Of a stretch of 64,000 bases of DNA, positions 23,990 through 35,200 are shown in pieces. A program made the position numbers and the translations under genes. The stretch covers positions 12,624,996-12,688,995 of the forward strand of contig NC_036457.1 in the NCBI RefSeq assembly GCF_002775205.1, given 5' to 3'. Position 1 is the first letter of the stretch; the number at the start of each line of letters is the position of its first letter. Below the pieces are notes generated by a model. The model saw nothing but the letters and a program-made list of their open reading frames with translations. It had not been told where the DNA came from and ran no database searches. The stretch is from Xiphophorus maculatus (taxonomy: Eukaryota; Chordata; Actinopteri; Cyprinodontiformes; Poeciliidae).

Positions 23990-24345
23990 GTTCCTATACG
24001 GCATGATGCAGCCACCACAATGTTTCACTTTGGGGGTGATGTGTTTAATGTAGAATATGTGTAAAATATGTGATTTTTAAAATATTCTACTACTGGACAT
24101 TTGTAGAACATGGTATTCATCCTCCCCGAGTCAAAACCTTTAGAAAACTACTTTTAACTGCAATTACAACACTCAATGTTCTTGTCTTGAAAAATCCCTA
24201 CCAACTTTACACAATTGGAATCTAATATTTGTACACTTTATTTGTAAAACAAGGACCAGGTTGTATAGAAACATTGAACTAATTAGTCTAATTGGACTTC
24301 AGTCTGCACTTTGTCTAGGTCATTCTAACATGATTATGCTTTTAC
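23990..24345 (-). repeat. Degraded Tc1-like fragment
   Basis: Blocks such as gcatgatgcagccaccacaa (near 24001) and a cttcagtctgcactttgtct segment followed by aggtcattctaacatgatta (24297-24336) resemble conserved pieces of teleost Tc1-like elements, here badly decayed. The outer limits and orientation are uncertain. Confidence 0.45.
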
Positions 24346-25879
24346 CTCAGTCATTTGGCTATAGCCAAATAGAATGGCCAATAGAATAAGGATAGTCTGG
24401 TATACTGGTAACTATACAATATGCAACTCCACCCATTTTCTCATTAATTTTCACTTTTCTCGTCCATATCTTACTTTCTCTTTAACACATAGCTTGTAGC
24501 TCAAAAAGTTTGATTTTGATCTTACCTGGCAAGAGATTCGTTCTCACATTTGCTCTGTTCACTATGGTTACGTCTTTTATTTTGAAGGTTTGTGATTCAA
24601 ACCGGATGTTTTGATTTTCCTGGCGGGATGAATCTTGACTATTGTGCATCAACATTTTCTTTCCGATTCTAAAAACATTTCCGACGGCTTTCTCTCAACA
24701 TCTGTTAACTAATGTTAATATTTTGGTCAAATGAGGCTAGGGGATTATGTGAATGATATAATATATAGCACACATCGGGTATGCAAACCTCAAAAATATA
24801 AACACATTATGGATTTAATTATATTTAAACCTATTAAAGAGCAGCATATCAATGACTTAAGTTATGCAATTAATGTTAAAAAGGTCTTGCAAAGATGCCT
24901 TTAGTCGTGGAAATAATTACTGTGAAAATAGATCTGTAAAGTCACTTTTGAAATTGTTCGTTTATAATTTTCAAAATAAGCAAATACATTCTCAAATTAA
25001 ATTAGGATTAAATCACTTTGAAATTAGTCTGGTAATTATATTAATTAACAAACTATCTGAAGAACAAGGCAGTAGGGCTTTTTTATTTTTAACTTCTTTG
25101 AAAACTGTTCAACAATACAAAATAATTTAATACAAACATACCATGGCTAATGACTTGGAGTTCATTTGTAACATTACTACTTTGCTGTTGGTGCTAAAGC
25201 ACTCTTACTATAGATATCATTGCAACAACTCCTGTTATCTGTGGCAGGTCAGAGACAAATACTACAGATAAAACTGAACAACAGCTTATCAACGAGACTT
25301 GAAGTGGGGTGGAAGTAGAACACTGCAAGAACTTTAAACACATCTTCAACTGCAAAATGATCAAATGCTGACTAAATCTGGTCTGGTTTGAACAACTCAA
25401 GGATAGCAAAGTGAAGGTTTATCAGAATTTCTAACGAGGCTGTTTCTTCAAATTCTCAGTGTCATTAACATCCCCTTACTGGTAACCTACCAGTAAGAGG
25501 AACTTAAATGACAGGCATAACCACATAAACCAGCTTATAAGAGCCTATATAATGCTATTTTGATGTGTGAAACATGGAGGAAGAGTGTGAGGTCTTGGAG
25601 ATATACATTCTGTAAAATGAGAAGTTATCTTGAGGTCCCTCTGCTAGCCTGTGGGCCAGAAGCAGCAGTTCACTTTGCTTATGCTTCTGACTAAGTGTAG
25701 GCATGTTGTTGTTTTTTGCCTCAGTTGGATAAATGCCACATCGAGTATGGCTTTGTTTTTAAATTTTTGTTTATATATTTATTTTAATAAAACCATATTT
25801 TTTCCTTCCACCTCACAACTGTGCTGTGCAGTACTCTGTGTTAGCCTCTCTAAGATACAATTTGAAAAGTTGGCAGTAA

Positions 25880-25925
25880 TGAAACAAAATGTGAAAAGGT
25901 TCAAGGGGTGTTGAAACTTCAGCAA
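25880..25925 (+). repeat. Tc1-like terminal fragment
   Basis: The sequence aaaatgtgaaaaggttcaag, followed by gggtgttgaaactt, resembles the end block of Tc1-like elements (aaatgtgaaaaagttcaaggggtatgaa). It is short and has no partner. Confidence 0.45.
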
Positions 25926-25999
25926 TGCGGATGCTATTTTTGGAATAGCAGGCATACTGTGGGGTTCAGAGTGTTTTGTTATGGAGCTGGTGTGGGAAT

Positions 26000-26007
26000 T
26001 ATAAATA
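26000..26007 (+). promoter_or_regulatory. TATA box of the rnf19-like gene
   Basis: TATAAATA lies about 30 bases before a GC-richer segment that ends in a good splice donor (26313|26314). A CRE/AP-1-like TGCGTCA follows at about 26023-26030. The arrangement fits a focused core promoter with transcription starting near 26030. Confidence 0.55.
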
Positions 26008-26029
26008 GGGGATCCTAGGATTCTGCGTC

Positions 26030-26313
26030 ACTTTTCAGGCTGCTGTCACTGCAGTGTGCAAAAGCCACCGGGTTGCCACCGCTTAGATTGGCTCGAAGAC
26101 CCCTCTCCTTCTCGGGCTGACCACCGTACCCGCCCCCTTTTACCCCCTCCGCTCTGCAGCTTTGTCCATCCCATGATCCGCTCTTTGTGCGGCAGTAAGG
26201 AGGAGGAGACGGTATCTGTGCTACTGTTCGCTCCTGGATGGGGAGGAGCCAGTTGTGGATCGTGTTCGCTGCATAAGAGAAAGAGGCGCTGCATAGAGGG
26301 GGAAAAAAAAGGG
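26030..26313 (+). other. Probable untranslated first exon of the rnf19-like gene
   Basis: A GC- and CpG-richer block unlike its AT-rich surroundings, placed just after the TATA box and ending AAGG|GTAAGA. The next acceptor that suits it is the TTTCTTTCTGCAG at 31788-31800, before the exon holding the start codon. The open frames inside it are not conserved-looking. The start point is inferred from the TATA position. Confidence 0.55.
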
Positions 26314-26902
26314 TAAGAAAACGCAATTTTTACGCAATGGAAATGATTTAGGTTTGACCCGCTGCGGAGGATAGCGTTAGGATGCGCAATCAGATGGGTT
26401 TGTTGTTGTTTTCAGCCGAGTCCATGTGGGATGCAATGGAGGTAGAGGTGAATGCGACTGTGCATCGCCTGTTAAACATGCCACTCCCTGCAACAGCACG
26501 CTGATGCGCTGGACAAACCCCTTCGTAAATCATTCAAAAAATGTTTATAAAACATGACAATAACTTTGAAATACGCGAGGAGGCTCTGAAGGGCTGATTT
26601 TTTTGTCGGTGTGCTATTATAACTCATTGTATCTAAACCTGCACGTCTTGTATAGCCTTTTGCTCACATAGGCCTGGTTAAAGAGAATTTTGGACATAAA
26701 TTGTATAATTAAATATATCAAAAAGTTTGGAAGGACTGACGCCCTTTTTGTACATTTTCATAATTCAAAACACCTTTTAATAATAGGCAGTATTTAAACA
26801 TAATTTCATAAAGTGGTTACTTAATAGCTTGTAAGGCAACATATAACTACAGGCTTTCAGAGTGGAGCTGTGTGTTTTGGTCAGGAATTCTTCTGAAAGC
26901 AT

Positions 26903-26953
26903 CAGTGTGTGTAGGTGTGTGTGCGGTGTGCGTGTGCGTGCGTGTGTGTGTGT
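26903..26953. repeat. GT-rich microsatellite
   Basis: Interrupted (GT)n with GC and AG variants. Confidence 0.85.
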
Positions 26954-28484
26954 AGGCTGAGGTCATTCTCATGCTTCTAAAACCCGCATTGCTGCTGTGG
27001 GCATCTGTCCAGCACCCAGATATTTTTAAATGCCAACGGGCTTCCCTCTTCTGAGGCTGCAAACGTGGCCCTCAGATTCAAAAGCAACTTCATCATTAAC
27101 AGGTGTCAAAGAGGAGGAAAGAAAAGAAAAAAAACTGCTGTAAAGAGAGGAGGTCAAGAAAAAAGCCAGAAAACTGTTTCTTCCCCCTTTGAGAGGGTGG
27201 CAGGGATTTCTAAATAGCTTCAGGGCAGAATTCAGATTGTGTAACAATCCCATATGTCACTGTCCTTTTACAACACTTGCAATAACATATGTTCTGTCCA
27301 TTTAGTATTCAGAGTTGTGCAATTTAAAGACATTATTTCCACAAGCCCCTATGAGAATTTTGCTGTAAGCATGTTACATTATGCATGACCTACAATGGCA
27401 TTCTGCTTACACAGATGCAGGTGTTTCACGCTCTTGCACTTCTTCAATATATTGTTTTAAATTACCGTAGTCTGTGTTCTTTTGCTTTGAATCAATTCAA
27501 TCCAATCCAATTCTTAAAAGTAGTAAAGGCATGAGAAGCTTTACGATTAGAACAGATTTGAGGAAAAAAAAATAAAACAGTGGAGTTCTTTTTAAATAAT
27601 GCTTCACTTTTACTCCTCTGTCTTTTTTGAGCCTTTAGTCTTTCCTTAGCGAGTGACTTGGAGCTGCATTAGATGTCAATCAGGTGATTTTAATGGAACG
27701 TTCAATTCTTCCACCACCGATGGCTGGTTCCACTTCCCCAAAGGCATTGTCTCTCTTGTGTTAAAAGAAAGTTGTTTTTATTTATTTATTTATTTTTGCC
27801 TGTAATGTTTTCTGATGAATCATCTCCAATTCTGTGCTGCCTGTTCTGAATTGACATACTGAGTCATATCCAAAAATACAGTAAGAATCCAAACTGCTCT
27901 TTTATGTTGTGTAATGATGTGAATAAGTAAAACGTTTCTTTGTAGAGCACCTTTAAAAATAAAAATTACAAACTGCTTCAACACGCAGGAAGTAAAATAT
28001 AAGTTACATTGTGGCAGTTATGAATTTAGCCTGTTTTAATGAAAAGTAAGTTAACTATGAATTTAGCTGCTGAAACGAGCAAAGGTAGCACAAAACATAA
28101 ACTGTCGATGATTATTCACCTCTGAGTCAGGTTTGTTCGACAGAAATCAACTAGAGAAGGCAGAAAGAAGAGGTTAGTAGAATCCACTAAATCAACCGAT
28201 TTACAAACTGAATTGGTCATTACGATGCAGTCAAAACCTGCAGAAATCTTGATCTGTGAATGCATTATGAGCCTAGATTTATTTGAATTTTAATCAGTGT
28301 ATTTACCAGGAGTTATCTTTCTTTATTTTTCCTCTTTTCTCTTCATGTGTCTCTAACGTCGGATAACAAAGCCTTCAATCCAAGCAACATCAGGAATAGG
28401 TAAAGAAAATGTTTCCATTAAAGGAGAATTCTACCCCAGAAAATTGGCCCAGAATGACTTTTTAAAGTATGTCCAAATGAATCT

Positions 28485-28519
28485 CAAAAACTGATATTTT
28501 TTTAAAATATCAGTTTTTG
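28485..28519. repeat. Perfect hairpin, 16-bp arms
   Basis: Arms caaaaactgatatttt (28485-28500) and its exact reverse complement (28504-28519) are separated by three bases. A third, partial copy of the arm follows at about 28524-28540. Confidence 0.9.
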
Positions 28520-30108
28520 AATATCAAAAACTGAATATCAGTAAGTAAAGTAAATTACTTGCTGATAATTTACTTTAAAAGCGAGTAAATTTGATGTACT
28601 TGCTGATTTAAAGAAAAGCCTTTGGCACTTTTAAAACATATTTTTCAGCATACGATGGAAACATAGTAAACCTGGAAAAGCATAAAGAGTTTTGGCTTTG
28701 ACGTTTGTGGTCCTTATTGTCTCTGTAACACTCCCAGTCACGACTGCTGAGAGAAATGTGGAGCAACAGATTGCAATTATATAGTAAGCGTGGCAATCAA
28801 TGTTTTTTTTAATTTTATTGTTTTGCTTTTCTTCTTTTTATCCAACCACTGCCCCCAAGTAATACTGCAATTCTTGCTGAGAGTAACATTAATGAGAGGA
28901 ACAGAAAAACGTCTAAAAGTATTGGGGCTAAAAGAACATCTGGAGCAGGAAAACCCATTATGACTGTGTCTCCCTCTACGAGAGTAACTCAACATGATTC
29001 TGGGCCCCAACATGTTTGATTTATGTTCAAAATATTATAGGTTTAGGCACAGCTAACATACTATTATGTTTCGGAAAACATTAATTAGAAAAGTTTTTGT
29101 GCCACAGATGTTCTGAGAATAAGAGATGAAGGAATGTGGTGAGTGCCCTCCCCAAACAAAACCTTAGGAAACATTCTAGATTCTAAAACCTGGAATATAT
29201 TTGCACTGAAGCGCAGAGACTTGCTTGCAGAGCACTAAGTGTGATGATCTAAACAGATGTAGGAAGAGTTCCTAACCATTCAAGGTAAAGGAAAACCATT
29301 TATCCGCAGTTCGGCTCTGCTCCCCTGTTTCTGCTTCCCTCAGCTGTCTGAGGAATGGCTCATAGAAAGCAGGGATTTTTTATTTTGTTTTTTACTTTTT
29401 ATTGTCTGTTCGAAATAAATAGATAAATCTTATATCTGCTTGCTCGTTCTACCCCGTCATCTTCTTAATAACACTTTGAGAAATTGCACTGATACCTGGA
29501 AAATGATCATAGCAGCAGAGACCTGGCTAGAGTTAAAACCTGAACCTAAAATGCAAAAAAATATATAAGCTGTGACAGTTCCCAAATTTTCTGAATATAG
29601 TGATTTGATCTTGGGAGATGATGAATAAAATTTACAACATGCACTTACAGTTCTTAGTAAAAGTTAAAATTGATTAAGTATTTGGAAAGATCTGACTTCC
29701 AGCTCATGTTGACACATTTTGTATTCAGTATCAGACATTTCTCAAATGACTATAGTTCAAATTTGCTTGTTTACATACCGTTAAGTAATTACTCACTTGC
29801 TTTTTGCATGTGCAAAATGCGTCTGACACAACTTTGCCGAGAAGGGCGCATAGATACAACAGAAAACATTGCTGATCAAATATTTATAAGATTAAAATTA
29901 TAGTAATATTAATAATATAAACCCAGAAACATATTCACAATGGGTTAACAGAACTGTGCTCTGGTGCTCTTCCTGGTTCATCATCTGTTGTTGATGTGTG
30001 GCGACTGGTCAGATAGTATTTCCAGACGCCGGAAAAACATGCATCTAAAATATCGGCACTAACCATCTGTTCATGGGGCCAACTTTAAGGGAGCATAGTC
30101 TTCAACTC

Positions 30109-30112
<4 letters not shown>

Positions 30113-30140
<28 letters not shown>
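30113..30140. repeat. AT dinucleotide microsatellite
   Basis: About 14 uninterrupted TA units. Confidence 0.9.
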
Positions 30141-30428
30141 CCAGGAAAAGCCTGCTGTTCATGGCGATTTTTAGCTTATCCACAGCACTGCTACAGAAAT
30201 ACATATCTAATCTCAGTCGCATTCAGTATCACAGTTAAACACTGGAACGCATATAAAGCAACAGCGTTCCGAAAAGTTTTGATGTAAAACTTTTTTTCGT
30301 TGAAGATACAAGATTTGTACTTTACCGCAATTACAGATTCACACAACATGACATAATAGACCTTGAAATAGATGATAACCTTTAATTATCTCAGATTTCA
30401 TGGCTTATTCCATTGTCCGGTTCAGCGC

Positions 30429-30515
30429 GGTGCCATGGCGACAGCCATTTTAATTGGTCCAGAGTTTTGTGAATTACATCATTCTCTCTTTGCTCTTTGA
30501 GCCTGATTATAAAAG
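30429..30515 (+). promoter_or_regulatory. Promoter-like cluster: RFX-type X-box, inverted CCAAT, TATA
   Basis: GGTGCCATGGCGAC at 30429-30442 matches an RFX X-box at 12 of 14 positions by eye. ATTGG (inverted CCAAT) follows at 30453-30457, and a strong TATAAAAG at 30508-30515. The downstream 100 bases are GC-richer. It could be an alternative promoter or an enhancer for the rnf19-like gene. No donor was confidently assigned downstream, so this is tentative. Confidence 0.4.
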
Positions 30516-31800
30516 CCCACTGCTGCCTGATGGAGAGAGTGAGTTTTCTTGGCCAGCTCTGCTGCCTTGTCTCTGCTTTGTCGTCTCTCAGTGCTCTCTG
30601 TCAGCCGGTCACAGCTCTTGTCCGTCTGCTCTGTGTGTCTCATTGGCTGTGACCTTATTTCGCAAGTCTTGAGACATAATGATGGGAAGATCGTAGTGTG
30701 GTGATCCCAAAAACAAGTACTTCAGCTTGAATTGCAGACTTTTCTGGTATTTTTCTCTATTGCTATCCCGCGGGCTATTTGTTGACTGGTTAGGCCTCAA
30801 CTTGACTACTAAAGGCAATAAATGCACTTTCCGACACCCAAAGTGTGCTGTATCTCTGATGAGCATTTCATACATTAGCTGGGGAATTAATTATACTACC
30901 TGCTATGACTTGTATTCAGATATTTATCAGTCTGCAGCTTTAAAGAAAAAGGGTTGTATCCTTCCTTGATTTTGTTGACCAACAGCCCACAGCAACAAGT
31001 GGAGCTCTATGGCAATCTGTTCTCCATGTAGCAGAGGAAAATTCTGATTATTCCTGCAGTTTCTTTGGCATCGTGTTAAAGTGTCTTTTAAAGAGCAGAA
31101 TTGATGTGACAGAAAATTGGAAACTGTGACCTTGCTATGTTCCTTATAATCAGTCACCGAGGCCAAGAGCTTTAGAGTTTTGGTGAGAAGAAAAATATCA
31201 CTGTGGTCACATTTTTTCCATGGAGACCTTCTGGGATGGTTTTGTGAAGCAAACACATCGTATTGAGAGTCCCTTGGATTCACTTTCAGCCTATCCTTCT
31301 GCAGAGTAGATGTAACATCTTTGTTGAAAGCTCTTCTGATTTATAGCCTTCGGATTTGTTCTGGTCAGTAATGACTAGTTTAGTCCAGCTTCACAATGTG
31401 CAGTTGATGTTTTGGCTGACAAGCCACCTGGCTTTGCATCGTTTGCCTTTGTGTTTCTTAGGCGTTCTTTTGGATGACTTTTGTTTCATATTGTGGTTTA
31501 GATCAATATCAGTTGTAAATGTTTTAGAATGTGATGGTGGTTTGCACTACCGTTGCCCATTAGTTTCAATAGTATAAATCAATGTACATAAACAACTTGC
31601 AGTACAGACTGTGAAAGTCTTAAAAAAGGGCTTGAGCAATATAGAATGAGTATAAAATTGCTTAAACTTAAGAAATGTGACAGTTTGTGATGTTTTTTAA
31701 TTCTAAATTAACTCAGTGATACTAAAATGTGATATGTTGTGCAGATGATGCTCTCACTTGAGATTAGTTTTCATGCTAGTTTTATTTTTTCTTTCTGCAG

Positions 31801-32201
31801 GGAAAAGGACTGTTGATGCTCCAAAGAAGACCTCAGCTCGAGGTGGTGGACAGTTGAGGGCTAATTTTAACCATGTGAATTTCAGTTCAGGAGGAAGCAG
31901 AGGAGGAAACATAAACCACATGATCAGCCCTCTGAAACAGCACCAAATTAGCGATGTCCCCCTCAGGCAGGGATTGCCTCCTCTTCAGCGTCTCGTTCTC
32001 CATCTCTCCCACTCCTCTTCGCTCAAATAGCAAAATAGCTGTCCAGCTCCAAGACTCTGATCCGTGAGAGCTCTCACTGCTCATCCGCCCACACGCAGAT
32101 TAAACATCCCGCTGCCGCTTTCACATCCCGCATCCTGCTCATGGTTGTAGGTCTGCCATCCTCGGCCGCTGCTGCTCCCGCTCCCGCTCAAGGCCCGAAA
32201 C
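31801..32201 (+). other. 5'UTR part of the rnf19-like start exon, with uORFs
   Basis: After the acceptor at 31799-31800 there are ATGs before the main start: 31816 (14 codons), 31873 (ATG-TGA), 31920 (37 codons), 31954 (38 codons) and 32141 (overlapping uORF). The main ATG at 32202 has A at -3. Confidence 0.6.
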
Positions 32202-32284
32202 ATGAAGAGGCCCAAGCAACAGACCGGGCCTTTGAGCTTCCTCAACTTTTTCAGCCGCAAGCCCAAATCGGAGCCGAAGCCTGA
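32141..32284 (+). promoter_or_regulatory. uORF overlapping the rnf19-like start
   Basis: ATG at 32141 opens 47 codons rich in Ala and Pro and stops at 32282-32284, 80 bases past the main ATG in another frame. Ribosomes using it would miss the main start, so it could repress translation. Confidence 0.5.
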
Positions 32285-35200
32285 GAGGTCTGTGGAGCCC
32301 CGGCCGAGAGAAGAGGTGCCTATAACTCTGACTCCGAGCACGCATCCAGAGCAGGTGAGGCTGAAGCATGTGAAAAATGTTTGTGGCATTAATAGATATC
32401 TATTTAAGCCGGGAACACATTTTTGCTTTTTGTTCAAATGCATCTTCTTCATATTTTTAAAAATATCTTCTAATTTAGGTCTTTAGTTGTTAAAAAAAAT
32501 ATCCTTCCATTTCACAATTATGCTATCCTATGTGTTCATCTAACATATAAAATGTCCAAGTTATATTGACAACATTTGAAAAAGTGCTAAGTATAAGAGT
32601 AATTCTGCAAATCACTGTAAGGAAGATGTTTAAAGTCTACTGTAGAGATTGAATCTTTGGATTTATCATCAGGTTTATTTCATTCTCATCCAGGTAATTC
32701 TCAAACCAATTAGGATGTTTGTTTTGTTTACTGGTCCATCAGTGACCTCATCCATTTTCTGGTGCTGACCATGGATAGTGTCCAAGGGCAACTGCCAAAA
32801 CAGATCCCTAGACTAGTAATTAGTTGGTCATTTCTAGAAATGATGTTGCCAAGCAACAATAAACTGAACATGCACTCAGTAGCAGCACAAACAATAAGTG
32901 TACTGTCTTTGGAACTCATGGTTAGATTTGTAGGTAATACTCTTTATCCTTTTCTCAGGACATCAGTCTCACAGCAGTAGATGCTGGAAAATCAGGAGCT
33001 TCTGGAGCAGAGGGAGCAGAAGAATCAAGTTTGCCAACTGCAGCAGAGGTGGGAAAGACCAGCACCGCCACAGAGGCTTGTGTGGGCGGGGCCAGCAGCG
33101 GCTCCACTGGCGTCCTTTCCCTGTCCTCGTCCAGCCAGGAGCAGCTGCTGGATGAACACCTGGAGGAGTGTCCGCTGTGCCTGCTCAGCCAGCCGCGCTT
33201 CAACTTCCCGCGCCTCAGCTCCTGTTCGCATCGGGCGTGCTCCGACTGCCTTCGCCAGTACCTGCGTATCGAGATATCAGAGAGCAGGGTGAGCATCGCG
33301 TGCCCGCAGTGCCCTGAAGCGCTGGCACCGCTGGATGTCCGCGCCATCCTGGATGACCGGGCACTGCTGGAGAGATTTGAGGAGTTCCAGTTGAGGCGTT
33401 TTTTGGCCGCTGACCCAGATACACGCTGGTGCCCGGCACCTGACTGCAGGTGAGAGCAGAGGCCTGACGATCATCACATCAATAATTCCACAATGCATAA
33501 CTCTCTGAAAAACAACCAAGTGCACACCATGAAAAAAACAAAAACAAAAAATGGCATTAACCTTTACCACACCTGGACTGGAAGCCAACCACATAATTCT
33601 GTTTTGTCGTGATTCATTGACTAAACAGCTGAAACTCAGCAATCAGTTTTTTTCTTATATTTCTGTATGTAGAATTCGGAAATGGAAAAGAAGTAGGAGT
33701 TTGTCTGTGAATGTGATTTGTTATAATTTTCTTGTCCTGATATAGCCATAAAGCTCAAAATAGTCCATGTGGGGAACCTAAAACAAAAACTGCTAGAATT
33801 ATTTTGACACCACTCCATTAACAACTCTGATCAAACTTATATAAATATTCTACCTTGGCTCCCATAGGAGGCATAAAGCTCACCAAAAACTTCATGCAGA
33901 GAAGAATTGTTGTTTGGATATTTCTTACCTCAGTGAGGACATAGTCAACAGAGCACATCACTAGTTGATCTGATTTAACTCTTATCTTTGCAGCTGTTTG
34001 AAGGAATCAGTGACACTGATCTATTGCTGTGCAGCCTTAATAAGAATAGATGGGTAACAAGATAGGTTCCTACTCAGGAGTATGTTGCATGCTCTGCTCC
34101 TGTGTACAGTAGACATTTGTGGTCAGATGCACAGAAGCACTTGGGCTCAGGACTACCACAGGCCTCAGTGCCTGATGAATGAATGGAGAAAAATAATCAA
34201 TGAGCCTAAAGTATGTGATGCCGTTATAAACTACATATAAAACACAACAGAAAAAAGTATTTTTATACAAAAACACTGGTTACAACGTATCACTGTTTAT
34301 TAGCGTCTCACAATGTATTTATATTTTATGTTTTGCTTTTTAGCACCCCCATTTTATTATGAAGTACTTTTACAAATTAGGTTCCCAGCATTTTCCAGGT
34401 CCTCCAATGTTTCCCACTGAACATTAAAAATCTTTTGGATTATATTCATACCACTGTATATGCTTCATCATTTTTGAGGTTAATCCGCCTGAAGCTCTAT
34501 AAATCTTTCAGTCACAAACAATGGATCTACACAGTGGGGTTTCCACACATAATGACAGCTTGAGGCAGCCCGTGCTACAGGAAAATATGTCACATTGACA
34601 GGCTGCTATTTAAAGAATGCCTAAAGAAAAAGTGAAACAGGCAATTTCGGTATTGCATAAAGTGAACATATTCACATTGTTTGACAGAATAATAGACATA
34701 TAGTAAGAACGAAAAGAGCATTATTTCATTATTTATCTATATAAGTACACATCTAGGAAAAATATAGATATACATACAGAACATTTTTAAATACCAGAAG
34801 AAACCATGATGGCAGAAATAATCAGAAAAAGAAAAATACTATCTGCCTAACTCACTGAATATTAAGGATGATATAAATATAAAGCAGTCTTTTTAAAGAA
34901 TAGTGATTTATAGTTCAGTTTTAAGTAGATTTTATGACCTACGATCCATCTTTTAGCAATTTATTTTTGTTTGTGCAGATTTTTTTGTTGAAAGCCTGAT
35001 TCTGCTTTAGTTGGTTTTGTGATTACCACCTCACAGAAATCACGGATTTATCAAAACATTGACATATATATCTATACATATATTTTTCCTATGAACTAAA
35101 CCTTCATTTTTAAAAACTTTTTGCATCTTTTAAGATGTGCAAATCATTAACTACCTCACTCACTCTTATACAGCTGTTCACCATCAGCTTTGTTCAAACA

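Larger units (their letters stand above)
23489..25998. other. Repeat-rich spacer between znf513 and the rnf19-like gene
   Basis: Contains a (TCTTA)n tract at about 23890-23918 and degraded Tc1-like blocks at about 23990-24345 and 25880-25925. The open frame at 24864-25130 is AT-biased and unlike any family I know. No exon is supported. Confidence 0.5.
26314..31800 (+). other. First intron of the rnf19-like gene
   Basis: A 5.5-kb intron in the proposed model. It contains a GT-rich microsatellite (about 26903-26953), a short perfect hairpin at 28485-28519, an AT dinucleotide tract (about 30113-30140) and a promoter-like cluster at 30429-30515. No coding exon is supported. Confidence 0.5.

Noticed and set aside
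24864..25130. 88-codon plus-strand frame
   Set aside because: Very AT-rich, Lys/Asn/Ile-biased, no homology recognised and no splice or promoter context.
26015..26326. Overlapping frames of 82-103 codons on both strands in the GC-rich block after the TATA box
   Set aside because: No conserved-looking protein; composition explains the lack of stops. The block is better read as promoter and 5'UTR exon.
32081..33439. Minus-strand open frames across the rnf19-like start and RING1 exons
   Set aside because: Antisense to a well-supported coding frame with RING cysteines; GC-rich sequence has few stops on either strand.
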